Source: an uncultured Lachnospiraceae bacterium (lineage in GTDB: Bacteria > Bacillota > Clostridia > Lachnospirales > Lachnospiraceae). From it: a stretch of 64,000 bases of DNA. The stretch is taken from positions 97,348-161,347 of the forward strand of contig CAJTMC010000003.1 of the NCBI GenBank assembly GCA_910577115.1. Direction: 5' to 3'. Positions 42,524 through 51,849 of this stretch are shown piece after piece (position 1 is the first letter of the stretch; every line of letters starts with the position of its first letter). The position numbers and the translations under genes are program-made. The notes beneath the pieces were generated by a model, which did not search any database, had not been told where the DNA came from, and saw only the letters and a list, made by a program, of their open reading frames with translations.

Positions 42524-44977
42524 TTACTGCAGTTCCACCTTATCAAGATGCCAAATTTCGTCCACATACTCCTGAATGGTTCTGTCGGAAGTAAACTTGC
42601 CAACCTTAGCAACATTGAGCATTGCACTCTTTGCCCAGCCGCTTGTGTTCTTATAAGCCTTCTCTACTCTCTGCTGTGCCTCTGCATAAGAACGGAAATC
42701 CTTTAAGATAAAGTAACGGTCTGCCTTATCGGTGTCAATTGTGTTGAGCAGTGAGTTGTAAAGGCTTCTGAACAGCTCCCTGTCATTTGCATAAGTGCCA
42801 TCCACAAGCTGGTCAACAACCTTCTTGATATCCGCATCATTGTTATAAATATCCATTGGATTATAACCGCCGTAATTCTCAAAGCTGATGACCTCGTCTG
42901 AACTCAGACCAAAGATAAATGCATTCTCCAATCCGACCTCCTCAACGATTTCCACATTTGCACCGTCCATTGTACCAAGCGTCAGCGCACCGTTCAGCAT
43001 GAACTTCATGTTACCCGTACCGCTTGCCTCCTTCGACGCTGTTGAAATCTGCTCGGAAACGTCTGCTGCCGCAAAGATCAGCTCTGCGTTAGACACTCTG
43101 TAATTTTCAATAAATACAACCTTAATCCGGTTCTTCACAACCGGGTCATTGTTAATCTTATCTGCAACCGCATTAATCAGCTTGATTGTAAGCTTGGCAT
43201 TCTTGTAACCTGCTGCCGCCTTCGCGCCGAAGATAAAGGTTCTCGGATAAAATTCCATGCTCGGATTTGCCTTCATCTGGTTGTACAGATACATCACATG
43301 CAAAATATTGAGCAGCTGTCTCTTGTACTCATGCAGACGCTTCACCTGCACATCGAAAATCGAATCCGGATCAACGTCAATACCATTGTGCTCTTTAATA
43401 TACTTCGCAAGACGCACTTTGTTCTTGCGCTTAATCTCCATAAACTCCTTCTGTGCCTTCGGGTCAGCAGCATATTCTGCAATGCCATCAATCACAGGCA
43501 GGTCTACAATCCAATCCTCGCCGACCTTCTCCGTTACCCAGTCTGCAAGCAGCGGATTGCCATGAAGGAGGAAACGACGCTGTGTAATACCGTTTGTCTT
43601 GTTGTTGAACTTCGCGGGGAACATCTCGTAGAAGTCCTTCAATTCCTGATTTTTCAAAATTTCCGTGTGCAGCCTTGCCACACCGTTTACACTGTATCCT
43701 GCAACAATCGCCAAATGCGCCATTTTTACCTGTCCGTCAGAAATAATCGCCATTTTCTTAATCTTGTCTGCCGGCTCATGGTATCTGTTTACAATGTCAA
43801 GCAGGAAGCGGCGGTTAATCTCCTCAACAATCTGATAAATTCTCGGAAGCAGTCTTTGGAACAGGTCAACCGGCCATTTCTCGAGCGCCTCCGCCATAAT
43901 GGTATGGTTTGTGTACGCGCAGGTCTTTGTCGTAATCTCCCATGCCTCGTCCCACTCCAAACCGTACTCGTCAAGCAAAATACGCATTAACTCCGCAATT
44001 GCCACCGTCGGGTGTGTATCGTTGAGCTGGAAGGTTACCTTCTCATAGAATTTATGAATGTCGTCGTGCTTTGACATATATTTCTCAATCGCCGTCTGCA
44101 CTGATGCCGAAATAAAGAAATACTGCTGTTTTAATCGAAGCTCCTTACCGGAAACATGGTTGTCGTTGGGATAAAGCACCTCAACAATGTTTCGCGCAAG
44201 GTTTGTCTGCTCTACCGCCTTCTGATAGTCGCCCTTGTCAAACGAATCAAGGCTAAAGCAGTCCATCGGCTCCGCGTCCCAAACTCTGAGCGTATCAACA
44301 ATGCCGTTACCGTATCCGACAATCGGCATATCATAAGGAACTGCCTTTACAGACTGGTAGTTCTCCTGATACCATAACAGTCTTCCGTTCTCTTCCCTGC
44401 ATGCGACGTTTCCGCCGAATTTTATCACTTTTGTATACTCCGGACGTCTTAACTCAAACGGATTGCCGTCCCTGAGCCAGTCGTCGGGCACTTCTCTTTG
44501 GAAGCCGTCTCTGATTTCCTGCTTGAACATACCGTAGCGATAACGGATACCACAGCCGTATGCAGAGTATCCAAGTGTCGCAAGTGAATCCAAGAAACAT
44601 GCTGCAAGTCTTCCAAGACCGCCGTTTCCAAGCGCCGCGTCAGGCTCCTGATCCTCTACTACATTGACGTCGATTCCAAGCTCTTCGAGCGCCTCGCTGA
44701 ACTCCTTGTAAGCCATGAGGTTAATCATGTTGTTGCCGAGCGCACGTCCCATCAAAAATTCCATTGACATATAATAAACAATCTTCGGATCCTTCTCATC
44801 ATATGCCTCCTGCGTGGTAATCCAGTTGTCCACGATCATATCCTTGACAGCGTATGACACTGCCTGGAAAATCTGCTGGTCTGTCGCTTCTTCAATGTTT
44901 TTACGGTACAGTGTCTTTACATTATATAAAACACTGCGCTTAAACATTTCCTTGTCAATAATTGGTTTTTTAGGCAT
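42524..44977 (-). CDS. glgP: Glycogen/starch phosphorylase
   Basis: 817 residues, the usual length. Releases glucose 1-phosphate from alpha-1,4-glucans using phosphate. Pyridoxal phosphate site is in EASGTGNMKFMLNGALTLG (lysine follows N-M), and GNGGLGRLAACFLDS and TNHTIMAEALEKWP are conserved catalytic-site segments. Single gene between pyrK and the small helical protein gene; other glycogen genes are not in the window. It suggests storage polysaccharide use, which in spore formers often supports sporulation. Confidence 0.97.
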   Translation of the reverse strand: MPKKPIIDKEMFKRSVLYNVKTLYRKNIEEATDQQIFQAVSYAVKDMIVDNWITTQEAYDEKDPKIVYYMSMEFLMGRALGNNMINLMAYKEFSEALEELGIDVNVVEDQEPDAALGNGGLGRLAACFLDSLATLGYSAYGCGIRYRYGMFKQEIRDGFQREVPDDWLRDGNPFELRRPEYTKVIKFGGNVACREENGRLLWYQENYQSVKAVPYDMPIVGYGNGIVDTLRVWDAEPMDCFSLDSFDKGDYQKAVEQTNLARNIVEVLYPNDNHVSGKELRLKQQYFFISASVQTAIEKYMSKHDDIHKFYEKVTFQLNDTHPTVAIAELMRILLDEYGLEWDEAWEITTKTCAYTNHTIMAEALEKWPVDLFQRLLPRIYQIVEEINRRFLLDIVNRYHEPADKIKKMAIISDGQVKMAHLAIVAGYSVNGVARLHTEILKNQELKDFYEMFPAKFNNKTNGITQRRFLLHGNPLLADWVTEKVGEDWIVDLPVIDGIAEYAADPKAQKEFMEIKRKNKVRLAKYIKEHNGIDVDPDSIFDVQVKRLHEYKRQLLNILHVMYLYNQMKANPSMEFYPRTFIFGAKAAAGYKNAKLTIKLINAVADKINNDPVVKNRIKVVFIENYRVSNAELIFAAADVSEQISTASKEASGTGNMKFMLNGALTLGTMDGANVEIVEEVGLENAFIFGLSSDEVISFENYGGYNPMDIYNNDADIKKVVDQLVDGTYANDRELFRSLYNSLLNTIDTDKADRYFILKDFRSYAEAQQRVEKAYKNTSGWAKSAMLNVAKVGKFTSDRTIQEYVDEIWHLDKVELQ

Positions 44978-45093
44978 TTTTGTACCTCCCCGTTTACCTT
45001 TTGTTATTTTTTCTGAATTTTATTTCATAAATCAAAATATATCTTTTATATTATACTATAAAATTCCAAATATTGAAAGAAATTTATTTCACA

Positions 45094-45132
45094 AAAAATG
45101 AAGTTATATGATTATCGATTATCATATAACTT
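45094..45132 (-). terminator. Terminator downstream of the 143-residue protein gene
   Basis: AAGTTATATGAT (45101-45112) pairs with ATCATATAACTT (45121-45132) in a 12-bp stem with an 8-base TATCGATT loop. On the minus strand it is followed by CATTTTTTG, a T run. About 100 bp separate it from the stop codon. Confidence 0.75.
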
Positions 45133-45229
45133 CCCAGTCCCTTTTAAGTTGCACAATTTTCATTGGTCACTTTGCATAATACACACTGCCGTTTGTATAC
45201 AATTTTGCCATAACTCCAATGACAATTAT

Positions 45230-45661
45230 TTACAGATACGGTCTTAAATTCTCAACAAGTTTTTCCTCTGCTTTCGCGACATCTTTTGCAAGCTTTTTGA
45301 CTTTATCATCTGCCGCCGGATATTGATTTAAATATTGATACAGACTTTTGATGCCCATATTGCAGCCCTCTGTAACCAAATCCGCAGCCGCGCTGTCAGA
45401 GTCGTCACCGCCCAGCTTTACATTTGTTTTCACCCATGACATGACCTTCGCCATCATTGCAGGCTCTTTTCCGTCGTCGTGATATTCATTCAGATATGCG
45501 TGTGTCATATTGCCAAGCTCCGTATGTGTTTCCTTTGACTTTGCAAGAAGATTTTTGAGTTTTTCGTCCTGCACATGCTCCAGCACTTCGTCAAGGGTAG
45601 AAACTCCCATTTTGATTCCCGCGTTACATTCCCGCAATAATTTTATTGTATCATCCTGCAT
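45230..45661 (-). CDS. Helical-bundle protein of unknown function
   Basis: 143 residues from ATG 45661 (GGAGG about nine bases upstream; the frame can be extended to 45682, rejected). No cysteine-rich sites; predicted as four long helices with MQDDTIKLLRECNAGIKMGVSTLDEVLEHV at the start. The layout resembles the ferritin-like DUF2383-type bundles, where helix 1 starts with 'LxECNxGxKMG'. Two lines point to a cytosolic bundle: no membrane or signal sequence, and many charged heptads. It may relate to metal or stress, but nothing in context shows it. Stands alone with its own terminator. Confidence 0.75.
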   Translation of the reverse strand: MQDDTIKLLRECNAGIKMGVSTLDEVLEHVQDEKLKNLLAKSKETHTELGNMTHAYLNEYHDDGKEPAMMAKVMSWVKTNVKLGGDDSDSAAADLVTEGCNMGIKSLYQYLNQYPAADDKVKKLAKDVAKAEEKLVENLRPYL

Positions 45662-45744
45662 TTTGGATACCTCCCTGTACAATTGATTTTGGCTATAGTA
45701 TCTGCATATAACACAATTTCATTCACAATTGATGCAGCTATCCA

Positions 45745-46320
45745 TTATGCCAGTACGCCAAGCAGTGTATAAACCAACGTCCCCACAACGCCGCTTCCCA
45801 AAATAATTGCAATCGCGCTCACCTTATATTTTCTTAATATAAGCAGCGCCACGACAAAAATCACAAGCTCCACAACGCGCAGGTTGCTAAGCACAATGTT
45901 GCCAAGCTCCGCCTGAAACAACCCAAGCATCAAAATCGACGCTCCCGCCGACGCAATCAGCGATACAACTGCCGGCCTTAGCGAGCCAAGCACTACCTGC
46001 ACACCGCTCACTGTGCGGTATTTGTAGTAAAAATGTGCCAAAATCAGACAAATGCAGAACGACGGGATAATACAGCCCAGTGTACAAAGCAAGACACCCG
46101 GAATACCTGCAATCCGCATTCCCACAAACGTCGCCGAATTAATTGAAATCGGCCCCGGTGTCATTTCCGCTACGGTAATCAAATCCGAAAATTCTTCCAT
46201 CGTCATCAGCTTATGAATATTGACAATCTGCTCCTGAATCAGTGGTATTGCCGCGTATCCGCCGCCCACGCTGAATAATCCGACCTGCATAAACGCAAAG
46301 AATAATTTTAGTAACAACAT
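45745..46320 (-). CDS. Chromate transporter family subunit (ChrA C-half type)
   Basis: 191 residues with five or six hydrophobic segments and the family motif FSVGGGYAAIPL and TPGPISINSATFVG. Single-domain CHR proteins come in pairs; this one starts one base after the stop of its partner and the two are thought to form one membrane transporter. True substrate in gut bacteria is uncertain (chromate or sulfate in the founding members). Confidence 0.88.
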   Translation of the reverse strand: MLLLKLFFAFMQVGLFSVGGGYAAIPLIQEQIVNIHKLMTMEEFSDLITVAEMTPGPISINSATFVGMRIAGIPGVLLCTLGCIIPSFCICLILAHFYYKYRTVSGVQVVLGSLRPAVVSLIASAGASILMLGLFQAELGNIVLSNLRVVELVIFVVALLILRKYKVSAIAIILGSGVVGTLVYTLLGVLA

Positions 46321-46899
46321 TTACGCCACCTCATCTTTCTTCTTTTTTTTCAACGTCACAAACAAATCAATCAGACCGATTCCCAAGCAAACCAGTATAA
46401 TTAACATCGCGCTGACGTCCAAAAGATACGTCGCGATAAATGCGATAATCATCATCGCAATATAGAGCACGCGTTTTGTCTTCACAACATTCCCCGCCAA
46501 ATTAATTACTACGTCAAAAATCACCGCCGCAACGCCTGCCCGCATGACCTCCAGCGCCGTTGCGATATACGGATTGGTGCGGAACTGATTATAGAATAAA
46601 GAAATAATTGAGATAATCACCATCGGCGGCAGGATTGTCCCGCCGATTGCCACTAAGGAACCGACAATTCCTGCCATGCGGTAGCCGATGATAACGGAAG
46701 CGTTGACCGGAAGCGGTCCCGGAACGGACTGCGTAATCGCCGTCACGTCCAGCATTTCCTCCTCCTCCAGCCATTTTAGTTCCTCCACATAGCGCTTTTT
46801 CATCAGCGAAACAATCACAAAACCGCCGCCAAACGTACAGGCGCTTAACACAAACATTGACTTGAACAGTATCCAGAGCTTACTGTAATCCTTTTTCAT
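46321..46899 (-). CDS. Chromate transporter family subunit (ChrA N-half type)
   Basis: 192 residues, five or six hydrophobic segments; motifs are CTFGGGFVIVSLMKKR and VPGPLPVNASVIIGYR, paralogous to those of the next gene. Together the two encode the two halves that are one protein in larger ChrA. A lysine-rich end (KKKKKDEVA) follows the last helix. First gene of this small operon. Confidence 0.88.
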   Translation of the reverse strand: MKKDYSKLWILFKSMFVLSACTFGGGFVIVSLMKKRYVEELKWLEEEEMLDVTAITQSVPGPLPVNASVIIGYRMAGIVGSLVAIGGTILPPMVIISIISLFYNQFRTNPYIATALEVMRAGVAAVIFDVVINLAGNVVKTKRVLYIAMMIIAFIATYLLDVSAMLIILVCLGIGLIDLFVTLKKKKKDEVA

Positions 46900-46972
46900 G
46901 CAAATCCCCCAAAACCTTATTTACAAACACCAAAATCATTGTTGCATACAGTATTTGTAAACCATAGGGTTT

Positions 46973-48448
46973 TTATTCACTTTCCAGAATTTCAGCAAGC
47001 CGTTCGATGCCTCCCTGAACTGTTTCCAAAGAGTGCAGAATACTTTCCACACCCGTAACCTGTTCCTCCGTCGCCATACTGATTTCCGTTGTCGTTTCCG
47101 CAGATTTTTGCGAAGTCTGCTCCAATCGATTCATGGATTCCAACAGTGAATCCTTAATATCCACAATACTAATCAGTTCTTTCTTCAAATCCGCAATAAC
47201 AGACAGCACTTCCTCGGAAGAGTCAATCATCGTTTCAAAAATCTTTACGGTATCATCAAGCTTTTCGGAGGATTCCTTTACCAGCACACTATTCTTATTC
47301 ATAATTTGATTGGTTTCTTCGACCGTTTCCATAATGTCTTTCAAAATTGTGTCGATTTCCTTTGTCGCATTTGCAGACTCCATTGATAATCCGTTAATCT
47401 CGTCCGCAACCACAGCAAAGCCTTTTCCTGCCTCTCCTGCTCTTGCCGCCTCAATCGCGGCATTCAGTGCAAGCAGATTTGTCTGCTTTGCAATCTGATT
47501 GATGCTGTCTACAATTCCCGCGATCAGGGTTGACTTCTGCGACAGGGTTGCAACACCGTCCGCAGCCTCCTGTGTCGCTTTAATATTTTCGGAGAATTTG
47601 TTGGAAAGCTCTGATATCGAAGCAATTCCTTCGTCGTTCTTTTCCTTTAGCTGATCCATATTATTCATTGTGATCATGACCTGTTGCTCGGAGATCTGAA
47701 TCTTATCATTTAATGTATTGAAGATTTCAATGCTTCCGTTGACCTCTCCAATCTGTTTTTCGGAACTGCTTGAAATCTCTTCCGTAGAAGCAGCAATATC
47801 CTGCGTGCTCTGTTTAAAACCGCTCAAGGATACATGAATACGGTCTGCCGACTCCTCAAGTCCGGTAAATGCCTGACGGACATTTCCCAACAGACGCTCT
47901 ACCTCGCTCTCTTTCTTCTCTACGTCCAAAAACAGGGAACGTGTCCTTAAAATAATCAACACTGCTGCAACAACAGCAAGGGTGTACACCATTAAGATAA
48001 ATATCCATATCGGAAATGTATACATTGCCCTGTACGCGGAAGGAAATACGAGCATTGCGGCAGCATTTACTGCGACGACGACAATGGTATAAACTTTGAC
48101 TACCGATAAATCATAATAAGAAACTGCCATAAATAAAATTAAAAAATATGCCTCCACCATAGCTCCGAAAGCCGCCGGCGTACCAAACACAATGGTAATC
48201 GCTCCACCCACAGGCAAAATCGAAACATACAGATACTTGGCATACTTTCCAAGATTTTTTTCAAATACTTTTATCAACAGATTTGCCGCCACCATAATCA
48301 GAACGATACTGTCCCTTGCGGCCCCTCCGTTAAACAACAGTACATACAAAAATGCAACAATTGGCACCGCGGCATAAAACAAAAACATAATAAAATTGGT
48401 TCGCTTTTCCTCATTTTTTAAAATTTCCAGTTCCATTGAAGTTACCAT
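46973..48448 (-). CDS. Methyl-accepting chemotaxis protein without large sensor domain
   Basis: 491 residues. N-terminal part (about 1-180) has six membrane helices with almost no extracellular loop, then a signalling hairpin with the conserved tip IAKQTNLLALNAAIEAARAGEAGKGF, and the adaptation regions. The membrane part resembles 5-6 helix sensor modules rather than Cache or four-helix sensors. It signals to CheA/CheW. The promoter is TTGCTT, 17 bp, TAAAAT (about 48532 to 48505), sigma-A-like. The presence of a receptor argues for motility in the organism. Confidence 0.9.
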   Translation of the reverse strand: MVTSMELEILKNEEKRTNFIMFLFYAAVPIVAFLYVLLFNGGAARDSIVLIMVAANLLIKVFEKNLGKYAKYLYVSILPVGGAITIVFGTPAAFGAMVEAYFLILFMAVSYYDLSVVKVYTIVVVAVNAAAMLVFPSAYRAMYTFPIWIFILMVYTLAVVAAVLIILRTRSLFLDVEKKESEVERLLGNVRQAFTGLEESADRIHVSLSGFKQSTQDIAASTEEISSSSEKQIGEVNGSIEIFNTLNDKIQISEQQVMITMNNMDQLKEKNDEGIASISELSNKFSENIKATQEAADGVATLSQKSTLIAGIVDSINQIAKQTNLLALNAAIEAARAGEAGKGFAVVADEINGLSMESANATKEIDTILKDIMETVEETNQIMNKNSVLVKESSEKLDDTVKIFETMIDSSEEVLSVIADLKKELISIVDIKDSLLESMNRLEQTSQKSAETTTEISMATEEQVTGVESILHSLETVQGGIERLAEILESE

Positions 48449-48573
48449 ACCCTTTCCATTTCATTTTCATTCGTATTTTGTCAAATAATGCAAGTACCTG
48501 TTAAAATTTTACCATAGGTTATAACTGCAAGCAATACCAATACCAAAATCAATACAGAATTCGTTCCCCCAGC

Positions 48574-48668
48574 CTACTTTTTCTTCTTTTTCGGCTTTGG
48601 CGCAGGCAGCTCCGGATACATTTTTTCAAATCTAATATAAAATTTAAATAATCCTTTGTCGAAGCCAA
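48574..48668 (-). pseudogene. tfoX-like (Sxy N-terminal domain) gene remnant
   Basis: In one frame the minus strand reads ALASTKDYLNFILD from a possible TTG start at 48668; in the next frame it reads FEKMYPELPAPKPKKKKK and stops at 48574. Both pieces match the two ends of TfoX N-terminal-domain proteins of Clostridia (begin MASxKEYLEFILE, end MYxELPAPKPKKK), which are about 105-115 residues long. The middle and the frame are lost. The family call is from memory of those ends. The rest of the gap between the chemoreceptor start and mutY holds nothing else recognised. Confidence 0.55.
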
Positions 48669-48704
48669 CGCAATCCCGCCTTTTTGATTTCTTTCGTCAT
48701 TCCA

Positions 48705-49769
48705 TTATAGGTTCGTTTTCTGATATACTTTCTTAAATGCCGTAGGAAGTGCAATATCATTCTCCAATTGTTTTGCAGTAACCCATGTAAACCGGTTGTC
48801 TTTGTTTACACTTTCACAATTTACAATCCAACACATCATATGCCACTCAATATGTGTAAAAATATGTTTTAACGGCTGCTTGCCATGTGTGATTTTCTCC
48901 ATATTTTTTGCTGTCAGCTTTTGCACTGCCAGCCATTCGAGAATCTGTTGTTCTGTCAAATCTCCCTCTAAATTAGGCAGCTCCCACATTCCTGACAAAA
49001 CGCCTTGGGTTTCCCGTTTGTGAATGGCGATTTTATCCTCATATTTCATAATAAATACCGTTTTTTGCTCTATCCTGCGTGCTGGTTTCTTTTTCTTAAC
49101 GGGATAGGAAAGCTGTGTATTATTTTGGTATGCACCGCATAAAAAATGCAGGGGACATTCCTCACACTTTGGCTTTCCGTTCGGTACACATACGACTGCG
49201 CCCAATTCCATAAGGCTTTGTGTGAAATCACCGCGTCCATTTATCGGATATATTTTTTCCAAATCCTCCGTAACCTGTATGCGAAACTTTGCATCTGTAA
49301 TGTCTTGACAATCTTGTGTCAATCTTGTGATTACGCGCAGAACATTCCCGTCAACGGCTGCTCTTGCCTGCTCAAAGGCGATTGATGAAATTGCGCCTGC
49401 CGTATAAGCGCCGATTCCCGCCAGATCAAGAATCTCCTCAAATTGCTCCGGGAAAATCCCTTGATGCTTTGTACAGATTGCCTGTGCTGCTTTCTTTAAA
49501 TTTCGTGCGCGTGAATAATAGCCCAAACCTTCCCATAATTTAAAAAGCTCCTCGTCCTCACAGGACGCAAGTGATGCAATTTCAGGCAGTCGTTCCATAA
49601 AGCGTTCATAGTATGGAATAACCGCCTCCACCCGCGTCTGTTGCAGCATAATCTCCGACACCCATACATGATACGGCTCCCGATCCGCCCTCCAGGGCAA
49701 ACAACGCTTATTTTTATGATACCAATCCAGCAGCGGCGTGACAATTTCCCCCAACTGACTACGTTCCAT
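48705..49769 (-). CDS. mutY: A/G-specific adenine glycosylase
   Basis: 354 residues from the ATG at 49769 (the frame extends to a TTG at 49808). Removes adenine mispaired with 8-oxoguanine. Helix-hairpin-helix LDLAGIGAYTAGAIS, catalytic glutamate in the MLQQTRVEAVIPYYERF segment, catalytic aspartate in VDGNVLR, and the [4Fe-4S] cysteines near CVPNGKPKCEECPLHFLC, with one residue more than usual between the first two. C-terminal NUDIX-like recognition domain from about 230. Upstream of it lies the GNAT gene, same strand. Confidence 0.94.
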   Translation of the reverse strand: MERSQLGEIVTPLLDWYHKNKRCLPWRADREPYHVWVSEIMLQQTRVEAVIPYYERFMERLPEIASLASCEDEELFKLWEGLGYYSRARNLKKAAQAICTKHQGIFPEQFEEILDLAGIGAYTAGAISSIAFEQARAAVDGNVLRVITRLTQDCQDITDAKFRIQVTEDLEKIYPINGRGDFTQSLMELGAVVCVPNGKPKCEECPLHFLCGAYQNNTQLSYPVKKKKPARRIEQKTVFIMKYEDKIAIHKRETQGVLSGMWELPNLEGDLTEQQILEWLAVQKLTAKNMEKITHGKQPLKHIFTHIEWHMMCWIVNCESVNKDNRFTWVTAKQLENDIALPTAFKKVYQKTNL

Positions 49770-49860
49770 ACGCCTTTTATCCCCATTCCCTTTTTGTTCA
49801 CTTTGCAAACCTGTTTTTAGCAGTGCCTCTCTTTGTTCTGACTATCCGCAGCGTATGGTA

Positions 49861-50352
49861 TTATAATGTGTGATAATAAGGGCAGATATCTTCAAAATGC
49901 CCGTCTTTCATGCGAAATCCGCTTGGAATCGTTCCAAGCTGCACAAAGCCAAGCCGCTCATAGAGATGGCGCGCGCGGATGTTTGTCGCCACAACCGCGT
50001 TAAACTGTAATATGCCAAAGCCAAGTCTTTTTGCCTGCGCCAAACAGTCCAAAACCAGCTTTTCGCCAATGTGCAGTCCTCTGATTTCCTGCGCAACCGC
50101 ATAGCTTGCATTACATATATGACCACAACGCCCTACATTGTTTGGGTGCAGTATGTATAAGCCGCAAATTTCTCCTGTGTCCGTATTGACCGCAACGCCA
50201 GAATATGACTGTGCGTCGAAAAACTGTTTTCCTGTCTGCGTGTTCAAAAGCTCCTCCTGCGGAAACGCAATCCCTTCCTCCACGATATCATTCCATATTT
50301 TTATCATATCTGCTAAATCTTTTTCTTCGCAGGCTCGTACTTCAATCTTCAT
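49861..50352 (-). CDS. GNAT-family N-acetyltransferase
   Basis: 163 residues from ATG 50352, preceded by GGGAGG with six bases between; the frame is open further to 50484 but without a ribosome site. Acetyl-CoA binding segment is around VAQEIRGLHIGEKLVLDCLAQAK (QxxGxG/A-like motif RGLHIG), and NATVAT-like FNAVVATNIRARHLYERLGF completes the fold. It resembles phosphinothricin/RimI-like acetyltransferases in overall layout. Substrate unknown. Followed by mutY, 91 bp away. Confidence 0.88.
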   Translation of the reverse strand: MKIEVRACEEKDLADMIKIWNDIVEEGIAFPQEELLNTQTGKQFFDAQSYSGVAVNTDTGEICGLYILHPNNVGRCGHICNASYAVAQEIRGLHIGEKLVLDCLAQAKRLGFGILQFNAVVATNIRARHLYERLGFVQLGTIPSGFRMKDGHFEDICPYYHTL

Positions 50353-50441
50353 TTTGTCCTCCCATGCTTTTATCCCCCCAGTACGCTTCTGCTCTCCATG
50401 CGAGCAACTATAAAATATAACAACATGAATAGCATAAAAAC

Positions 50442-50482
50442 GGCAGAGAACATTTTCATTCTGCGCGAAACCGCTCTCTGCC
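50442..50482 (-). terminator. Terminator downstream of alcohol dehydrogenase gene
   Basis: GGCAGAGA (50442-50449) pairs with TCTCTGCC (50475-50482) with a long loop that has some inner pairing; on the minus strand GTTTTTA follows. Confidence 0.65.
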
Positions 50483-50508
50483 AATTTTTCTTTTCAAAAT
50501 AATATCTC

Positions 50509-51657
50509 TTAGATTAACGACTCATACAGTTTCGTAATATCCGCTACACTTGTCTCCTTCGGGTTCCCTGGTCTGCACGCATCATCATATGCCGACTGTG
50601 CAAGAAACGGAATATCTTCTTTCTTGACAATCTCTTTGAGATTTGCAGGAATTCCGACATCCTGTGACAGCTTCTTCACTGCGTCGATTGCCGCCCTGCG
50701 GTACTCCTCCTGCGACATATTGTCTACACCCTGTACGCCCATCGCCCTTGCAATTTCACGATACTTTTCACCGGTTGCTTCCGCATTGTACTCCATAACC
50801 GTAGGCAGGATAATCGCATTGGCAACACCATGCGGCGTATCATACAATGCACCAAGCGGATGTGCCATAGAGTGCACGATTCCAAGCCCTACGTTGGAAA
50901 ATCCCATTCCGGCAACATACTGGCCAAGCGCCATATCTTCTCTTCCCTCGGGTGTATTGTCTACTGCGCCTCTCAACGAGCGCGATATAATTTCGATCGC
51001 TTTCAAATGGAACATATCCGATAATTCCCAAGCACCCGCTGTGATATATCCCTCGATTGCATGTGTCAGCGCATCCATACCGGTTGCTGCCGTCAGACCC
51101 TTTGGCATGGTCGCCATCATTTCGGAGTCAACAAACGCAACAACAGGAATGTCTTTTGGATCCACACAAACCATTTTGCGGTTCTTTGCCGCATCTGTGA
51201 TAACGTAGTTAATTGTTACTTCTGCCGCCGTTCCTGCCGTCGTCGGCACTGCGAAAATAGGCACTGATTTGTCCTTAGTAGGAGCAACACCCTCAAGGCT
51301 TATGACGTCCTCAAATTCCGGATTGTTGATGATAATGCCGATTGCCTTTGCCGTATCCATTGAAGATCCGCCGCCGATTGCAATCAGGTAATCCGCGCCG
51401 GATTTTTTGAATGCAGCTACGCCTGTCTGCACATTCTCAACTGTGGGATTTGGCTTAATCTCGGAATATAATTCATATTCCATTTTTTCACTTTCAAGAA
51501 TATCCAATACCTTTTTTGTTACCCCGAATTTTACCAAATCGGGATCGGAGCATATAAATGCTTTCTGAAAGCCTCTCCCTTTCGCCTCCGGTACAATCTC
51601 TTTCACCGCACCTGCCCCATGATAAGATGTTTCGTTTAATACAAATCTGTTTGCCAT
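50509..51657 (-). CDS. Iron-containing alcohol dehydrogenase
   Basis: 382 residues, the usual length of the group III family (FucO, butanol and propanediol dehydrogenases). NAD-binding loop IGGGSSMDTAKAIG; iron ligands are an aspartate in the ITDAA...DP region and histidines in HSMAHPLGALYDTPHG. Reduces aldehydes during fermentation, or oxidises the matching alcohol. Its RBS is GGAG about nine bases upstream. An inverted repeat (51737-51763) lies in the 192-bp upstream gap. The exact substrate cannot be told. Confidence 0.93.
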   Translation of the reverse strand: MANRFVLNETSYHGAGAVKEIVPEAKGRGFQKAFICSDPDLVKFGVTKKVLDILESEKMEYELYSEIKPNPTVENVQTGVAAFKKSGADYLIAIGGGSSMDTAKAIGIIINNPEFEDVISLEGVAPTKDKSVPIFAVPTTAGTAAEVTINYVITDAAKNRKMVCVDPKDIPVVAFVDSEMMATMPKGLTAATGMDALTHAIEGYITAGAWELSDMFHLKAIEIISRSLRGAVDNTPEGREDMALGQYVAGMGFSNVGLGIVHSMAHPLGALYDTPHGVANAIILPTVMEYNAEATGEKYREIARAMGVQGVDNMSQEEYRRAAIDAVKKLSQDVGIPANLKEIVKKEDIPFLAQSAYDDACRPGNPKETSVADITKLYESLI

Positions 51658-51849
51658 ACATTCGTTCTCCTTTACTTTTTTATATTACAAGAACCGCTCC
51701 ACGAACCCTGTAATCAGCTTCACAGCGCAAAGAACGCGCCTTTGATCAGAAACAAAGGGCGCTTCTAATAATTATATTGATATAAATTTACCATATAAAA
51801 GCGTTTTAAGCAACGATATATTGTAACATTTCTCCAATTTTTTATATCC

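Noticed and set aside
51737..51763. Inverted repeat upstream of the alcohol dehydrogenase as terminator of the nucleotidyltransferase gene
   Set aside because: About 90 bp from that stop and lacking a T run on the minus strand; left as an unexplained inverted repeat.
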